Shown: positions 9,912-19,527, numbered from the stretch's first letter. The stretch is 64,000 bases of DNA from Claveliimonas bilis (GCF_020892095.1 NZ_AP024845.1:2976001-3040000), one strand, 5' to 3'. The notes: a model not told the origin generated them from the sequence alone. Numbers and translations: made by a program.

Positions 9912-10323
9912 ACAGGAAAAAATGCGGTTTTTTCTCGCCAAACACACCCCATAAAAGATATCCTCCCAGCAGGATCCCTATGGCGCACAGGCCGGAAAAA
10001 ATGATCATAAAAGGCAGACAGATCTGCCCCCACAATTGGAACGGAAGTCCGGTATAATCCCAGACATGCCATTTCATCCATTTATTTACAATAATCCCGG
10101 TAATAAATTCACAGGCTGTTACAAAGATGATACAGCGCAGAATCTGCCGAAAGAACGGATCCTTCCATTCCAGAATCTGTCCCTGCCAGGCACAGAAAAC
10201 GAGGCAGACACCTCCCAAAACAAACATACTCCAGTGGGAAAAGCCGCGAAAAATAAATTCGAAAGAATAATAAAGCATTCCTCCTACCACCCATAAAAAC
10301 AAATACTCACCCAGTCTTTTCAT
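9907..10323 (-). CDS. Small integral membrane protein of the PF06541 (CmpB-like, putative ABC permease) family
   Basis: 138 residues with about four hydrophobic segments and the PF06541-type pattern of aromatic residues (WKWHVWDYTGLPFQLWGQIC, then LPFMIIFSGL). The family is annotated as putative ABC-transporter type IV, but no ATPase is nearby and the function is unverified. A related domain forms the C-terminal part of the protein at 45529-47079. It starts just after the miaB terminator and ends about 65 bp before mutS. Confidence 0.75.
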   Translation of the reverse strand: MKRLGEYLFLWVVGGMLYYSFEFIFRGFSHWSMFVLGGVCLVFCAWQGQILEWKDPFFRQILRCIIFVTACEFITGIIVNKWMKWHVWDYTGLPFQLWGQICLPFMIIFSGLCAIGILLGGYLLWGVFGEKKPHFFLF

Positions 10324-10330
10324 GTAAAAA

Positions 10331-10368
10331 ACGCCCTCACTATATGTTTTCCCATATAGTGTGAGCGT
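10331..10368 (-). terminator. Rho-independent terminator after miaB
   Basis: Arms around CTCACTATATG and CATATAGTGTGAG form a long stem. In the minus direction it is followed by a run of six T. It separates the miaB transcript from the membrane-protein and mutS genes. Confidence 0.85.
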
Positions 10369-10387
10369 TTCTTTCCTGAATTATACC

Positions 10388-11830
10388 TTAAACTCTGGTC
10401 CCGATATAGTAAAATCCTTTGCATTCATCCAGATAAACATTTACCAATGTACCGATCAGCTTTTCGTCCCCCGGAAAATGCACCAGAAGATTATTGCTGA
10501 GGCGTCCTGTCACCATGCCGGGTTCATGGTCATTGACAGATTCCACCAGAACAGTTTGCGTGGTTCCCTGATGGATTGCACATACTTCAGAAGAAATATG
10601 CTGCACTTCTTTCAAAAGACGATCAAAGCGGTTCTTTATCACATCCGGCGGAACCTGATCTTCCATAACAGCAGCCGGTGTCCCTGTCCTTTTGGAATAA
10701 ATGAACGTAAATGCACTGTCATACCGTACTCTTTTCACAACATCCATGGTCTCCAGAAAATCTTCTTCTGTTTCTCCGGGGAATCCTACAATAATATCTG
10801 TTGTCAGAGAAATATCTGGTACTGCCTTTCGAATTTTTTCCACAAGAGCAAGGTACTGTTCTTTTGTGTAGCGCCGGTTCATTTTCTTTAAAATCCGGCT
10901 GCTTCCCGACTGTACCGGAAGATGGAGATGACGGCAGATCTTTTCGGATCTTGCCATGACTTCAATTAATTCATCCGACAGGTCTTTCGGATGGGAGGTC
11001 ATAAAACGGATCCTTTCGATTCCGTCCACCTTTTCCACTTCCTGAAGAAGCTGTGCAAAAGACATAGGCTCATCCAGCGTTTTTCCATAAGAATTAACAT
11101 TCTGCCCAAGAAGCATGATCTCCACTACTCCATCCTGAGCCAGCTTTTCAATCTCTCTGATGATCGCTCTCGGATCACGGCTTCTCTCCCTTCCTCTTAC
11201 ATAAGGAACAATACAGTAGCTGCAGAAATTATTACAGCCAAACATAATATTGACCCCCGATTTAAAAGGATATTTTCTTTCTACCGGAAGATCCTCCACA
11301 ATCTTATCCGTATCTTTCCAGATATCAATGATCATACGCTGGGATTCCAGCCTGGATACAATCAGCTCTGCGAATTTATAGATATTGTGCGTGCCGAAAA
11401 TAAGGTCAACGAAACGGTAACTTTTTTTAATTTTTTCCACTACCTCCGGCTCCTGCATCATGCAGCCGCACAACCCGATGATCATATAAGGATTCTTTTT
11501 TTTCGCCTTTCCAAGCTGCCCCAGACGACCGTAAACTCTCTGATTGGCATTTTCCCGCACGGTGCAGGTATTGTAGATCACAAAGTCCGCCTTCTCTTCG
11601 TCTTCCTGTTCTATGTAACCGATGTTTTTCAGAATGCCGCACAGCTTCTCTGAATCTCTGGCATTCATCTGACAGCCGAATGTTGTTACACAGAACGTCA
11701 GGGGACGTCCGGCTTTCTGTACCAGCTCCTGAATCAGAATCTTTGCCTTCTCCATAAAATAATACTGGCGTTCCGGCTCTGATAACGGCGCTTCTTTATA
11801 CAAACTGATTTCTGGATTCATCGTACTCAT
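10388..11830 (-). CDS. miaB: tRNA-2-methylthio-N6-dimethylallyladenosine synthase
   Basis: 480 residues. The auxiliary-cluster cysteines are C53, C89 and C123. The radical-SAM CxxxCxxC is C199, C203 and C206 in GCNNFCSYCIVPY. A TRAM domain ends the protein. The enzyme adds a methylthio group to i6A37 of tRNA, downstream of MiaA. AAAGGA sits eight bases before the ATG at 11830. The start overlaps the preceding DUF4250 gene by 35 bp, so the two are probably coupled. Confidence 0.97.
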   Translation of the reverse strand: MSTMNPEISLYKEAPLSEPERQYYFMEKAKILIQELVQKAGRPLTFCVTTFGCQMNARDSEKLCGILKNIGYIEQEDEEKADFVIYNTCTVRENANQRVYGRLGQLGKAKKKNPYMIIGLCGCMMQEPEVVEKIKKSYRFVDLIFGTHNIYKFAELIVSRLESQRMIIDIWKDTDKIVEDLPVERKYPFKSGVNIMFGCNNFCSYCIVPYVRGRERSRDPRAIIREIEKLAQDGVVEIMLLGQNVNSYGKTLDEPMSFAQLLQEVEKVDGIERIRFMTSHPKDLSDELIEVMARSEKICRHLHLPVQSGSSRILKKMNRRYTKEQYLALVEKIRKAVPDISLTTDIIVGFPGETEEDFLETMDVVKRVRYDSAFTFIYSKRTGTPAAVMEDQVPPDVIKNRFDRLLKEVQHISSEVCAIHQGTTQTVLVESVNDHEPGMVTGRLSNNLLVHFPGDEKLIGTLVNVYLDECKGFYYIGTRV

Positions 11831-11978
11831 AATCTATTCCTTTCAGTTGTTCCACGATTTTTTCTTTTTCCGCCTGCATATCTTCGCACAAGGCATCCAG
11901 GTCAGAATAATAATCTCTAAGTTTCGTATTCACCACGCCCAGCAGCAGCACCGGGTCCTTTGGCAGTCCTGTCATCAT
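11796..11978 (-). CDS. DUF4250 domain protein
   Basis: A 60-residue protein with the family signature LPKDPVLLLGVVNTKLRDYY followed by LDALCEDM, the full length for DUF4250. The function is unknown. The start overlaps the stop of the folate-enzyme gene (ATGATGA), and the end overlaps miaB, so the gene is part of a tightly packed operon. Confidence 0.88.
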   Translation of the reverse strand: MMTGLPKDPVLLLGVVNTKLRDYYSDLDALCEDMQAEKEKIVEQLKGIDYEYDESRNQFV

Positions 11979-12550
11979 TCTTCTTTTTCACCCTCCATGT
12001 ATCTTGTCTCTATCCGCATCTCGGTCACGAGAACACGGGGACGGATATCGTATTCTTCCTGCGGAATGGCGGGAAGCACCTGACATTCAAAGGCCAGAGC
12101 CATAGAAAGAAGTCCGGTGTGGGCTTCCAGATAACGGTCATAGAAACCGCCTCCATATCCGATCCTGTGAAGTTCATGGTCAAATGCAGCTCCCGGCATC
12201 AGGATCAGCCCTTCCTCACCGGAGGCAGGTCGTCTTTCATCCGGCTCTAAAATGCCGAATCTTCCCGGATGGGTTTCCCGGAAGGAAGAAATATAATAAA
12301 ATTCCATTGTTTTTCCTACTGTTTTGGGAATAGCAACTTTCTTATTCATCTCCCAGGCCTTTTCAATGATCCTGCGAGTCCCCACTTCCCCGCGGAAATC
12401 CATATAGCAGTAAATCTCCTCTGCCTGTAAAAACAGAGGATGGCTGGTCACCCTTTTGGTGATATTTCTGGTCTTTTGATCCCACTCCCCTTTTTCCATC
12501 GCTTCCCGAAGAGAGAGAACCTTTTTTCTAATTTCCTCTTTTTTTACCAA
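11975..12550 (-). CDS. 5-formyltetrahydrofolate cyclo-ligase
   Basis: About 191 residues. The enzyme converts 5-formyl-THF to 5,10-methenyl-THF with ATP. Signatures are MPGAAFDHELHRIGYGGGFY (nucleotide and folate site) and the N-terminal KKEEIRKKVLSLRE. A TTG at 12550 with GGGGGAG just upstream is my preferred start; an in-frame ATG at 12580 lies within the preceding gene. Both arrangements overlap the DUF896 gene upstream and the DUF4250 gene downstream. Confidence 0.93.
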   Translation of the reverse strand: MVKKEEIRKKVLSLREAMEKGEWDQKTRNITKRVTSHPLFLQAEEIYCYMDFRGEVGTRRIIEKAWEMNKKVAIPKTVGKTMEFYYISSFRETHPGRFGILEPDERRPASGEEGLILMPGAAFDHELHRIGYGGGFYDRYLEAHTGLLSMALAFECQVLPAIPQEEYDIRPRVLVTEMRIETRYMEGEKEE

Positions 12551-12749
12551 ATTTCTCCCCCAGATCTGTAATAGATCCATCTGTTTCCTGTATGGAAATA
12601 TTGTTCAGCTGCCCCCTAAGGTTCGCTTTTACCGCTTCAATGTATTCCCGGCGAAGAAGCTGCTGCTCTTTCTTTTCTTCCTCCGTCAAACCTTCCGCTT
12701 TGGAGCGGCGATAAAGCTCATTGATCCTTTTTATCTTATTTTCATCCAT
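12528..12749 (-). CDS. DUF896 (YnzC-like) small cytosolic protein
   Basis: 73 residues from MDENKIKRINELYRRSKAEG, with the DUF896 features NELYRRSKAEGLTEEEKKEQ and LRREYIEAVKANLRGQL. B. subtilis members (YnzC) are small helical proteins linked to the SOS regulon; the molecular role is unclear. GAGGAAG precedes the ATG at 12749; an upstream extension to 12797 is unlikely. The end overlaps the start of the 5-formyl-THF cyclo-ligase gene. Confidence 0.88.
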   Translation of the reverse strand: MDENKIKRINELYRRSKAEGLTEEEKKEQQLLRREYIEAVKANLRGQLNNISIQETDGSITDLGEKFGKKRGN

Positions 12750-12902
12750 TGTATCTTCCTCTGCTTTATTTTCTTTTGCATGAACGCCGGTATACACCGA
12801 CGTCCCATTCTCTTTATTGATCCGCTATCCATCTTACACTATCCTGCACAAATGAGCAAGCCATTTTCCCCTCGAACTCTTCGTTGAACTCAGCACCTTG
12901 TA

Positions 12903-13283
12903 TCAACTGGAATAATTTTCAAGAAAACTGTAGAGAAGCTGCGTACTTTCAATATATTTCCCATTTTTCACTTCATTTTGCAGTTCGGTCGGAAGCGTAG
13001 AAACTTCAATGCTTGTATAGTCATAAGCGGTCTTTTTATCGCTTAAAAAGACAACAACATAACCGTTTACTTCCATAAGATAATAGCAGTCTTCCTTACT
13101 TGCATCTCCTTCTGTTGTAACAGTTTCCTCATTTTGCTCCAGGTTTTCCTCTGACGCTGTCTGGTTCATTTCTTCCCTTGCCCGGTCCACGGCTCTCTCA
13201 TAAGTAAAGTGATAGGCAGCCGCCAAAATAATAAAAGCTGCCAGAGATGCTGTAAAAAAACCGATACTTAACTTCTTTTTCAT
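12903..13283 (-). CDS. Membrane-anchored protein with BofC C-terminal-like domain
   Basis: 126 residues: a single N-terminal transmembrane segment (about residues 7-25), an acidic linker, then a domain reading YYLMEVNGYVVVFLSDKK and later LPTELQNEVKNGKYI, which resembles the BofC C-terminal domain of spore-formers. AAGGAG lies upstream of the ATG at 13283 (MKKKLSIGFF). BofC regulates sigma-K processing in Bacillus, but this domain is widespread in clostridia and its role there is not established. Confidence 0.65.
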   Translation of the reverse strand: MKKKLSIGFFTASLAAFIILAAAYHFTYERAVDRAREEMNQTASEENLEQNEETVTTEGDASKEDCYYLMEVNGYVVVFLSDKKTAYDYTSIEVSTLPTELQNEVKNGKYIESTQLLYSFLENYSS

Positions 13284-13358
13284 AAGGACAACTCCTTTTT
13301 TAGTAAAGTATCGGTCTTTTTCTTCAAATTTATACATTTTTGTGAAGCGATATCCCTG

Positions 13359-15023
13359 TTAACGGTACCGCCCCTTCAGAAGATGCAGTTTTCTGCATAT
13401 CGCTACAAGGGTAGCCCCTTTCGGAGCGGATAAAATTTCTTCTTCCGTAATTCCGCCAAGCACTACCAACGCAATACCGTACACAATTACTGCCACAATA
13501 ATTGCAATAACAGCAGCCGCCATCTCTCCGATAAACAATACGCATAAAAGATGTACCAGCAAAGAAACAGCGCCCATGATCACAGATGCGATCGTAGGGA
13601 TGACAAAGGTTTGCTTCTGTTCCTGCATATATCCGCACGCCCCTCTGAGATCATGGGCATTTAATATGCAGATGGAGCCGGCAAAAATAATTTTGCTGAT
13701 TGGAATGGAATAGATTTCCCACTTAAATACCACCAGCATAATAAACAGAGCAACGACATGTATCACCAGTGAAATAGCAGCATTTTTCACTGGAGCTGCC
13801 ATACGGTCCAAGCCCTGCAAAGCAGCGTTTGTCACAGTTGACAGGCAGAAAAATACAACGGAAATACCGCCAATCCGAAGCATAAGCGACGGTATGGCAT
13901 TGTCCTGATTGAAATAAAGAAGATTCAGGATCGGACCTGACAACGTAATAAATCCGGCTGCACAGGGAATGGCGATCAGCATATTGAACCGGGACACCAT
14001 ATTGATCTTGCTGTGTATCTGCTTACGGTTTCCCGTCTGCATTGTAGCAACAAGACTCGGCATAAAAGATGCCGCCAAAGCGCTGGACACACTTAAAGGA
14101 ATATTCGTCATAGTGTCATACTGTCCGTTGAGCAGTCCCAGGAGACTGGAATATTCTTTCTCCGCCATTCCCTGAGCCGCCATAATATTGGAAAACATGG
14201 TCTGATCGATCAGATTACTGATATTGTAAACTGTTGCGCTTAAAATAACAGGGGCAATTGTCAGAAGAAGAACTTTGTAAATGGTCTTCCGGCTTTCCAG
14301 CCTTCTTGTCCGGTCCCTGCGCATCTGACGTTTCAGACGTGTTTTATATGCGGTAAAAACAAACAGAAGAAATAAAAGTGCGGTGAGCGCTCCTATTACA
14401 GTACCCAGCGTTCCTCCTGCCGCCGCAAAGGCAGCGCCGTAAGATTCTTTTGCTTCTCCGCTTGCCATGCTCCGTCCCGTCTGCATCAGCAGGTAAGCCC
14501 CCACTACACTGACAATGGCATTAATGAGCTGCTCTGCCACCTGGGATATGGCTGTAGGGATCATGGTCCCATATCCCTGGAAAAAGCCCCGAAGTACGCC
14601 CAGGATCGCTACGATCAATATACAGGGCGACAGAACTCTCAATGCATAGATACTAAGTCCCATCTTCATAATCTCTTCTGAGATAAATCTGGCATTAAAA
14701 AAGACGATTGCCGACACAATGCCGCCGGAAAGAATACCGAAAGTCATCGCGCCTTTGAAAACCCGGTATGCATTTTTATACTGCCCTAACGCAACACGGG
14801 CCGATACAAGTTTGGATACAGCCATGGGAAGGCTGTAAGATGTCAGCATCAATGCAAGGCTGTACACCTGAAAGACAACGCCGTAATAGCCGTTTCCCTC
14901 TGCCCCCATAATATTGGTCAGCGGTATGCGGTACGCAAGTCCCACGATCTTGGTGATCATAGCCGCTGCCGCAAGGATCGTTCCCTGCATCAAAAAATTA
15001 GTTCCTTTTTTCTTATCCGACAT
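13359..15023 (-). CDS. Polysaccharide/lipid II flippase, SpoVB (MurJ/MATE-like) family
   Basis: 554 residues with about 14 hydrophobic segments, typical of MOP-superfamily flippases. The N-terminus GTILAAAAMITKIVGLAYRI and the following MGAEGNGYYG match SpoVB/YtgP-type proteins that move lipid-linked cell-wall precursors across the membrane. It lies among sporulation and rRNA-maturation genes. The family is sure; whether it is a sporulation or vegetative flippase cannot be told from the sequence. Confidence 0.85.
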   Translation of the reverse strand: MSDKKKGTNFLMQGTILAAAAMITKIVGLAYRIPLTNIMGAEGNGYYGVVFQVYSLALMLTSYSLPMAVSKLVSARVALGQYKNAYRVFKGAMTFGILSGGIVSAIVFFNARFISEEIMKMGLSIYALRVLSPCILIVAILGVLRGFFQGYGTMIPTAISQVAEQLINAIVSVVGAYLLMQTGRSMASGEAKESYGAAFAAAGGTLGTVIGALTALLFLLFVFTAYKTRLKRQMRRDRTRRLESRKTIYKVLLLTIAPVILSATVYNISNLIDQTMFSNIMAAQGMAEKEYSSLLGLLNGQYDTMTNIPLSVSSALAASFMPSLVATMQTGNRKQIHSKINMVSRFNMLIAIPCAAGFITLSGPILNLLYFNQDNAIPSLMLRIGGISVVFFCLSTVTNAALQGLDRMAAPVKNAAISLVIHVVALFIMLVVFKWEIYSIPISKIIFAGSICILNAHDLRGACGYMQEQKQTFVIPTIASVIMGAVSLLVHLLCVLFIGEMAAAVIAIIVAVIVYGIALVVLGGITEEEILSAPKGATLVAICRKLHLLKGRYR

Positions 15024-15077
15024 ATCGTTGCTCCATGTTTCTTCTATCTCTTCGGTAATTCCTCGCTGATTTCATCC

Positions 15078-15572
15078 TTAACGCAGAATATTCAGTCTTT
15101 CCAGAATTGCCCGCTGCTTTTCTTCCATCACAAGACGTTCCTCCTCGTCTATGTGATCATATCCTGTTAAGTGTAACACAGAATGAGCGATTAAGAAAGC
15201 AAATTCTCTTTTGGCTGAATGTCCGTAAGCCTTTGCCTGTTCCATCACCTTATCCTTGGATATGACAATATCACCCAGTACCAGTTCTCCGCTTTCCGGA
15301 TCAAAACAATCCTCCTGGTCTTCCAGAAAATCAAACTCTCCGGGTATTTCATATTCCACCATGGGGAAAGACAGAACGTCTGTAGGCCGGTCAATGCCAC
15401 GGAAATCCCGGTTCATTTCTTTGATCTGCTCATCTGTAGTGAGAAGAAGATTCACCTGGGCTTCATAGGGACAGCCGATATAATCAAGGGCTACATCTAC
15501 CACTTCTTTCGCCAGCTCTTCACATGCAAGGGGGAGCGTGTTCTCCCCTTCTTCCTCATAGAACAAAGACAT
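15078..15572 (-). CDS. ybeY: Endoribonuclease YbeY (rRNA maturation factor)
   Basis: 164 residues with the zinc-binding motif HSVLHLTGYDH near the C-terminus and the conserved NRDFRGIDRPTDVLSFPM segment. YbeY acts in 16S rRNA 3'-end maturation and 70S quality control. It directly follows phoH (one base apart), the usual partner order in Firmicutes. Confidence 0.97.
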   Translation of the reverse strand: MSLFYEEEGENTLPLACEELAKEVVDVALDYIGCPYEAQVNLLLTTDEQIKEMNRDFRGIDRPTDVLSFPMVEYEIPGEFDFLEDQEDCFDPESGELVLGDIVISKDKVMEQAKAYGHSAKREFAFLIAHSVLHLTGYDHIDEEERLVMEEKQRAILERLNILR

Positions 15573-16568
15573 TTATTTTCTCCTCCGATCTTTGCCTTTT
15601 TTTCTGCGGTTCTCCCTGGATTCGTACTCCTCGTATGCTTTTACGATCTTCTGTACCAGCGGATGACGTACCACATCTTTGCTGGTAAGATTACAGATAC
15701 TGATATCCTCCAGGTTACGTACGACTGCCGTAGCAACATCCAGACCGGAAATCTGGCCGGACGGAAGGTCTTTTTGCGTTGCATCTCCGGTGATGACAAC
15801 TTTAGAGCCGAAACCGATTCTTGTCAAAAACATCTTCATCTGTGCCGGAGTCGTATTCTGAGCCTCGTCAAGAATAATAAAGGCATTGTCAAGAGTACGT
15901 CCTCTCATATACGCAAGGGGCGCCACCTCGATCAGGCCTTTTTCCGAATTTTTCAAAAAACTTTCCGCTCCCATGATCTGGTAAAGCGCATCGTAAAGCG
16001 GACGCAGATAGGGATCGATCTTGCTTTGCAGATCCCCCGGCAAAAATCCAAGCTTTTCCCCGGCTTCAATGGCAGGACGGGTCAGAATGATCCTCCCCAC
16101 CTCGTTGTTCTTAAAAGCTGTAATCGCCATCGCCATCGCAAGATAGGTCTTTCCGGTACCTGCCGGTCCAAGACCGAACACGATCATTTTATTCCGGATC
16201 GCATCCACATATTTTTTCTGTCCCAGCGTCTTTGGCTTTACCGGTTTTCCCTGAATGGTCTGGCAGATCATATCCCTGTCAATCTCCAATACCTGTTCTT
16301 CCTGGTCTTCCATGGCAAGAGACAGGGTATAATCTACATTTTGTTCCAGGATTTCATTTCCTCTTTCCGCCAGAGCAGTCAGCTGTTCCAGAACACTTTT
16401 TGCCTTCTTCGCCTGCGGCTCCGTTCCCAGTATTTTCACCGTATCTCCCCGGGGAATCAAAGTGACATGGAGGGCGCGTTCGATTTTCTTTGCAAAGCTG
16501 TCGAACTGCCCGAATACATGTATCTGATATTCTGCCGGGATATCTATCGTCATTTCAATCATTCCCAT
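15573..16568 (-). CDS. phoH: PhoH family ATPase
   Basis: About 331 residues. Walker A is GPAGTGKT, followed by RPAIEAGEKLGFLPGDL and the Walker B-like FIILDEAQNTTP, all PhoH hallmarks. The N-terminus resembles a KH-like RNA-binding part. Starts at 16568 or 16562 both overlap the yqfD stop; the one at 16568 has GGGA upstream. It sits between yqfD and ybeY, a conserved neighbourhood that suggests RNA metabolism, though the exact activity is unsettled. Confidence 0.93.
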   Translation of the reverse strand: MGMIEMTIDIPAEYQIHVFGQFDSFAKKIERALHVTLIPRGDTVKILGTEPQAKKAKSVLEQLTALAERGNEILEQNVDYTLSLAMEDQEEQVLEIDRDMICQTIQGKPVKPKTLGQKKYVDAIRNKMIVFGLGPAGTGKTYLAMAMAITAFKNNEVGRIILTRPAIEAGEKLGFLPGDLQSKIDPYLRPLYDALYQIMGAESFLKNSEKGLIEVAPLAYMRGRTLDNAFIILDEAQNTTPAQMKMFLTRIGFGSKVVITGDATQKDLPSGQISGLDVATAVVRNLEDISICNLTSKDVVRHPLVQKIVKAYEEYESRENRRKKGKDRRRK

Positions 16569-17853
16569 TCTGATTTTCCCTTTCTGTCTCAAGCGTCTCC
16601 CTTTCCGGATCCGGCAGGATTTCCGTATCCCTTTTTTCGGCGACCTCTCCTTGGAGGGTCACACTGCCTTTGGCAGACGCTTTTTTTTGCTCTGTGTATA
16701 TTTTAACATCATTCCTGATAATTTCTACCCCCTTTTTTTCCAGTTCCTCACACCAGAGCGCAAATGCCCGGCTTAAGTCTTGCTGGATTTCCTCATCCGT
16801 GAGACTTTCTCTGTGGGTTTTGTAGGGAACTACCTCTCTTTCTCCAAAGGATACCGGAAGAATAAAGGAATCTCCCAGTTTAAGATCCTTTTCCCAAGCG
16901 CGGTATTCACAGTTCTCGTACTTGTTTTCAATGCTCCCAAGGGAGGCGGTCCATGGCCCGATCCTTAAATACCACTGACTCTTTTTTACAGGCTGATTCC
17001 TCTCTTTTATATAATCTTTAACAGGATATTCTCTTTCCACCGTATTTTCATACTGCTGTATATATTCTCCTTTAATATCGGCGTCTGCCTCTCTGTAGCG
17101 GTAACCTGTCACTTCTCCGGCATCATTTTTCATTTCCACCCTGCCGGACACCAGGATATCTCCTTTCTTTACCTTGCTGCCCGCTTTTACAGCCGGTATA
17201 CCGTTACGGGTCACGATGGATACAATCGTGCAATCCCTGTCGGCAACCAGATCCGTGCCTTTTTTCGAATCTTCTGCTTTCTCTTCACTGTCTGCCGACG
17301 GTTCCTCTTGCGACAGATCTTCATTTTCCTTTACCCGGATCACCAGCTTTGCCCCCTGAATGGAAGCAGAAACCCATATGATATCGCTGTACTCCTCGCG
17401 GATCCTGGATGCGATCCTGCTGCAGTCCACTTTGCTTACAGGCATTCCGTGCCGGACATCCTCGGAATCCAGAAAAGAGAGAATAGCTTCATCTGTTCTT
17501 CTTAAATTTCCTTCGATATCAATTTCCCATATAAAAAGAGAGAAAATATAGATCAATGCGGCACAAAAGAAAATTCCAGCAAAAAACACCTTTCTTTTCC
17601 GATATCTGTGTAAAAAAAAAGGAAGTCCATACCGGCCTGTAATCTCTGCCTTTGTTCCGGTCTTTTTAAGGACTGCCTTCATCTTCTTTAAACTCCTGGC
17701 ATCTGTATACATCTCATAAGCACCCCGGACCGGTTTAAGTCCCCACAGACAGATACCTTTGTGGCTGCAGGCGTTCAAAAACCGCTCCGGAGAATACCCG
17801 GATACTCTTATTTTTATATAGCCCCGCAAAAAGCGGATCATGGATAAAAGCAA
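16555..17853 (-). CDS. yqfD: Sporulation protein YqfD
   Basis: 432 residues. The N-terminus carries FLRGYIKIRVSGYSPERFLN. A transmembrane segment follows at about residues 90-110 (VFFAGIFFCAALIYIFSLFI) and then a large extracytoplasmic region (VSKVDCSRIASRIREEYSDI and following). This matches YqfD, a membrane protein made in the mother cell during sporulation. The stop overlaps the start of phoH. Confidence 0.92.
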   Translation of the reverse strand: MLLSMIRFLRGYIKIRVSGYSPERFLNACSHKGICLWGLKPVRGAYEMYTDARSLKKMKAVLKKTGTKAEITGRYGLPFFLHRYRKRKVFFAGIFFCAALIYIFSLFIWEIDIEGNLRRTDEAILSFLDSEDVRHGMPVSKVDCSRIASRIREEYSDIIWVSASIQGAKLVIRVKENEDLSQEEPSADSEEKAEDSKKGTDLVADRDCTIVSIVTRNGIPAVKAGSKVKKGDILVSGRVEMKNDAGEVTGYRYREADADIKGEYIQQYENTVEREYPVKDYIKERNQPVKKSQWYLRIGPWTASLGSIENKYENCEYRAWEKDLKLGDSFILPVSFGEREVVPYKTHRESLTDEEIQQDLSRAFALWCEELEKKGVEIIRNDVKIYTEQKKASAKGSVTLQGEVAEKRDTEILPDPERETLETERENQNGND

Positions 17854-17865
17854 CTCTTCTGCCCC

Positions 17866-18150
17866 CTATAGATATTCAATACTTTGAATCCAACCTGTGA
17901 CCTTCATCTCGTCATTGGTATAATACTCAACATTGAGCCTTTTGCCTGTCAGCCGGATCTGTCCTGTTCTTGTCTGGATCCGGATCAGTTCCTCTGTATA
18001 CTCCTGTATGCCCCGATAATTTTCCAGTCTTATTTCTTCCCTTCCTGTTATATGAAGAACAGGTACGCCCAGTACCAGTTCTTTTGGCACACCGGCTGCC
18101 TCTGCCATGCGTCCGATTACTCTGTCTTCCTCATTTCTGTTCTTTTTCAT
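17866..18150 (-). CDS. yqfC: Sporulation protein YqfC (YabP family)
   Basis: 94 residues of the YabP/YqfC family, with LVLGVPVLHITGREEIRLEN and the C-terminal LNVEYYTNDEMKVTG. It begins the conserved yqfC-yqfD-phoH-ybeY group and lies 12 bp from yqfD. It supports a spore-forming host. The biochemical role is unknown. Confidence 0.9.
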   Translation of the reverse strand: MKKNRNEEDRVIGRMAEAAGVPKELVLGVPVLHITGREEIRLENYRGIQEYTEELIRIQTRTGQIRLTGKRLNVEYYTNDEMKVTGWIQSIEYL

Positions 18151-18154
18151 GGCA

Positions 18155-18195
18155 AATGCCCCACATAGCTTTCTATCTAATCTATGTGGGGCATT
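18155..18195. terminator. Hairpin between pdp and yqfC
   Basis: A perfect 14-bp inverted repeat, AATGCCCCACATAG and CTATGTGGGGCATT, in the gap after pdp. There is no strong T-run on either side, so it may be a weak terminator or an RNA-stabilising stem. Confidence 0.6.
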
Positions 18196-18222
18196 CTGAA
18201 AATATGAACAACATATGGCAAT

Positions 18223-19527
18223 CTAATGAATCACTTCGTACACGATCTTTCTTTCCTCTAAAGACCGGTCGCCGTATTCGTAGGCTGCTTTCAGCCGGTC
18301 TCCTGCCGCCTGGCACTTTGTTTTATCATTTGCGCAGATCGTGGCAATGGAATCTCCTTTTTTGACAAAATCTCCGATCTTACGATGAAGGACAATGCCC
18401 ACGGCCGGATCGATCGGATCCTCTTTTACGGCTCTTCCGCCGCCAAGAAGCAGGCAGATCCTTCCGATCTCTTCCGTATGGATTCCTGTAACAAATCCTT
18501 CCCTGTCCGCATATACCTCCATACGAAGAGACGCCTGCGGAAGAAGACAGGGATCCTCAACCTGATCCGTATTACCGCCCTGAGCCTTTACAAACTCCAG
18601 GAATTTTCCATAAGCCTTTCCGGAAAAAAGGGCGTCCTGCAATTTCTTTTCGGCATCTTCCATACTGTCTGCTGCTTTTGCTGACAGAAGCATACAGGCC
18701 CCTAAAGTAAAGACAAGTTCTGTCAGATCCTCTGGTCCATGTCCTTTGAGTGTGGCAATGACTTCCTCAAGCTCCAGCGCATTGCCTACCGCATTTCCCA
18801 GCGGCTGATTCATATCCGAAATCACTGCTGTCATGGCCTTTCCCGCCTTTTCTCCTATCTGGATCATCATCCGCGCAAGAGCCTTTGCTTCCCCGGGCGT
18901 CTTCATAAAAGCGCCGTCGCCGGCTTTCACATCCAGTACAATAGCATCTGCTCCGGATGCCAGTTTCTTACTCATGATACTGCTGGCAATGAGGGAGAGA
19001 TTATCTACGGTTCCGGTAACATCCCGGAGCGCATAGAGTTTTTTGTCTGCCGGTGCAAGATTTTTGGTCTGTCCTGCAATTGCTATATGAATGTCCGCCA
19101 CGTTTTTCAGAAATTCTTCTTCTGATAAAGAAGTGCGAAATCCTGATATACTTTCCAGTTTATCAATGGTTCCTCCCGTGTGTCCCAGCCCTCTCCCGGA
19201 CATTTTTGCCACCGGGATCCCCAGCGAAGCCACAAGGGGCGCCAGTACAAGGGAGGTCTTATCTCCGACGCCCCCTGTGCTGTGCTTATCCACCTTGATC
19301 CCTTTTATGGAAGAAAGGTCCATTCTGTCACCGCTGTCCGCCATAGCCAGCGTCAGCGCTGTTGTCTCTTCGGTGTTCATTTTCTGGAAACAGACTGCCA
19401 TCAGCATGGCTGACATCTGATAATCCGGAATGCATCCGTTTGTATATTCCCGGACCATCCAGTTTATTTCCTCGGAAGTAAGCGCTCCGCCTCTCTTTTT
19501 CTTCAAGATCAATTCATACATTGTCAT
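18223..19527 (-). CDS. pdp: Pyrimidine-nucleoside phosphorylase
   Basis: 434 residues from MTMYELILKKKRGG. The family motif KHSTGGVGDKTS and SGRGLGHTGGT are intact. It cleaves uridine or thymidine with phosphate to the base and (deoxy)ribose 1-phosphate in nucleoside salvage. AGGGGAT lies before the ATG at 19527. The gene stands apart from the sporulation genes, with a hairpin after it. Confidence 0.95.
   Translation of the reverse strand: MTMYELILKKKRGGALTSEEINWMVREYTNGCIPDYQMSAMLMAVCFQKMNTEETTALTLAMADSGDRMDLSSIKGIKVDKHSTGGVGDKTSLVLAPLVASLGIPVAKMSGRGLGHTGGTIDKLESISGFRTSLSEEEFLKNVADIHIAIAGQTKNLAPADKKLYALRDVTGTVDNLSLIASSIMSKKLASGADAIVLDVKAGDGAFMKTPGEAKALARMMIQIGEKAGKAMTAVISDMNQPLGNAVGNALELEEVIATLKGHGPEDLTELVFTLGACMLLSAKAADSMEDAEKKLQDALFSGKAYGKFLEFVKAQGGNTDQVEDPCLLPQASLRMEVYADREGFVTGIHTEEIGRICLLLGGGRAVKEDPIDPAVGIVLHRKIGDFVKKGDSIATICANDKTKCQAAGDRLKAAYEYGDRSLEERKIVYEVIH

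Noticed and set aside
15219-16706. 495-codon plus-strand open frame opposite ybeY, phoH and yqfD
   Set aside because: Shadow of three well-recognised genes on the other strand; no motif and no ribosome site.
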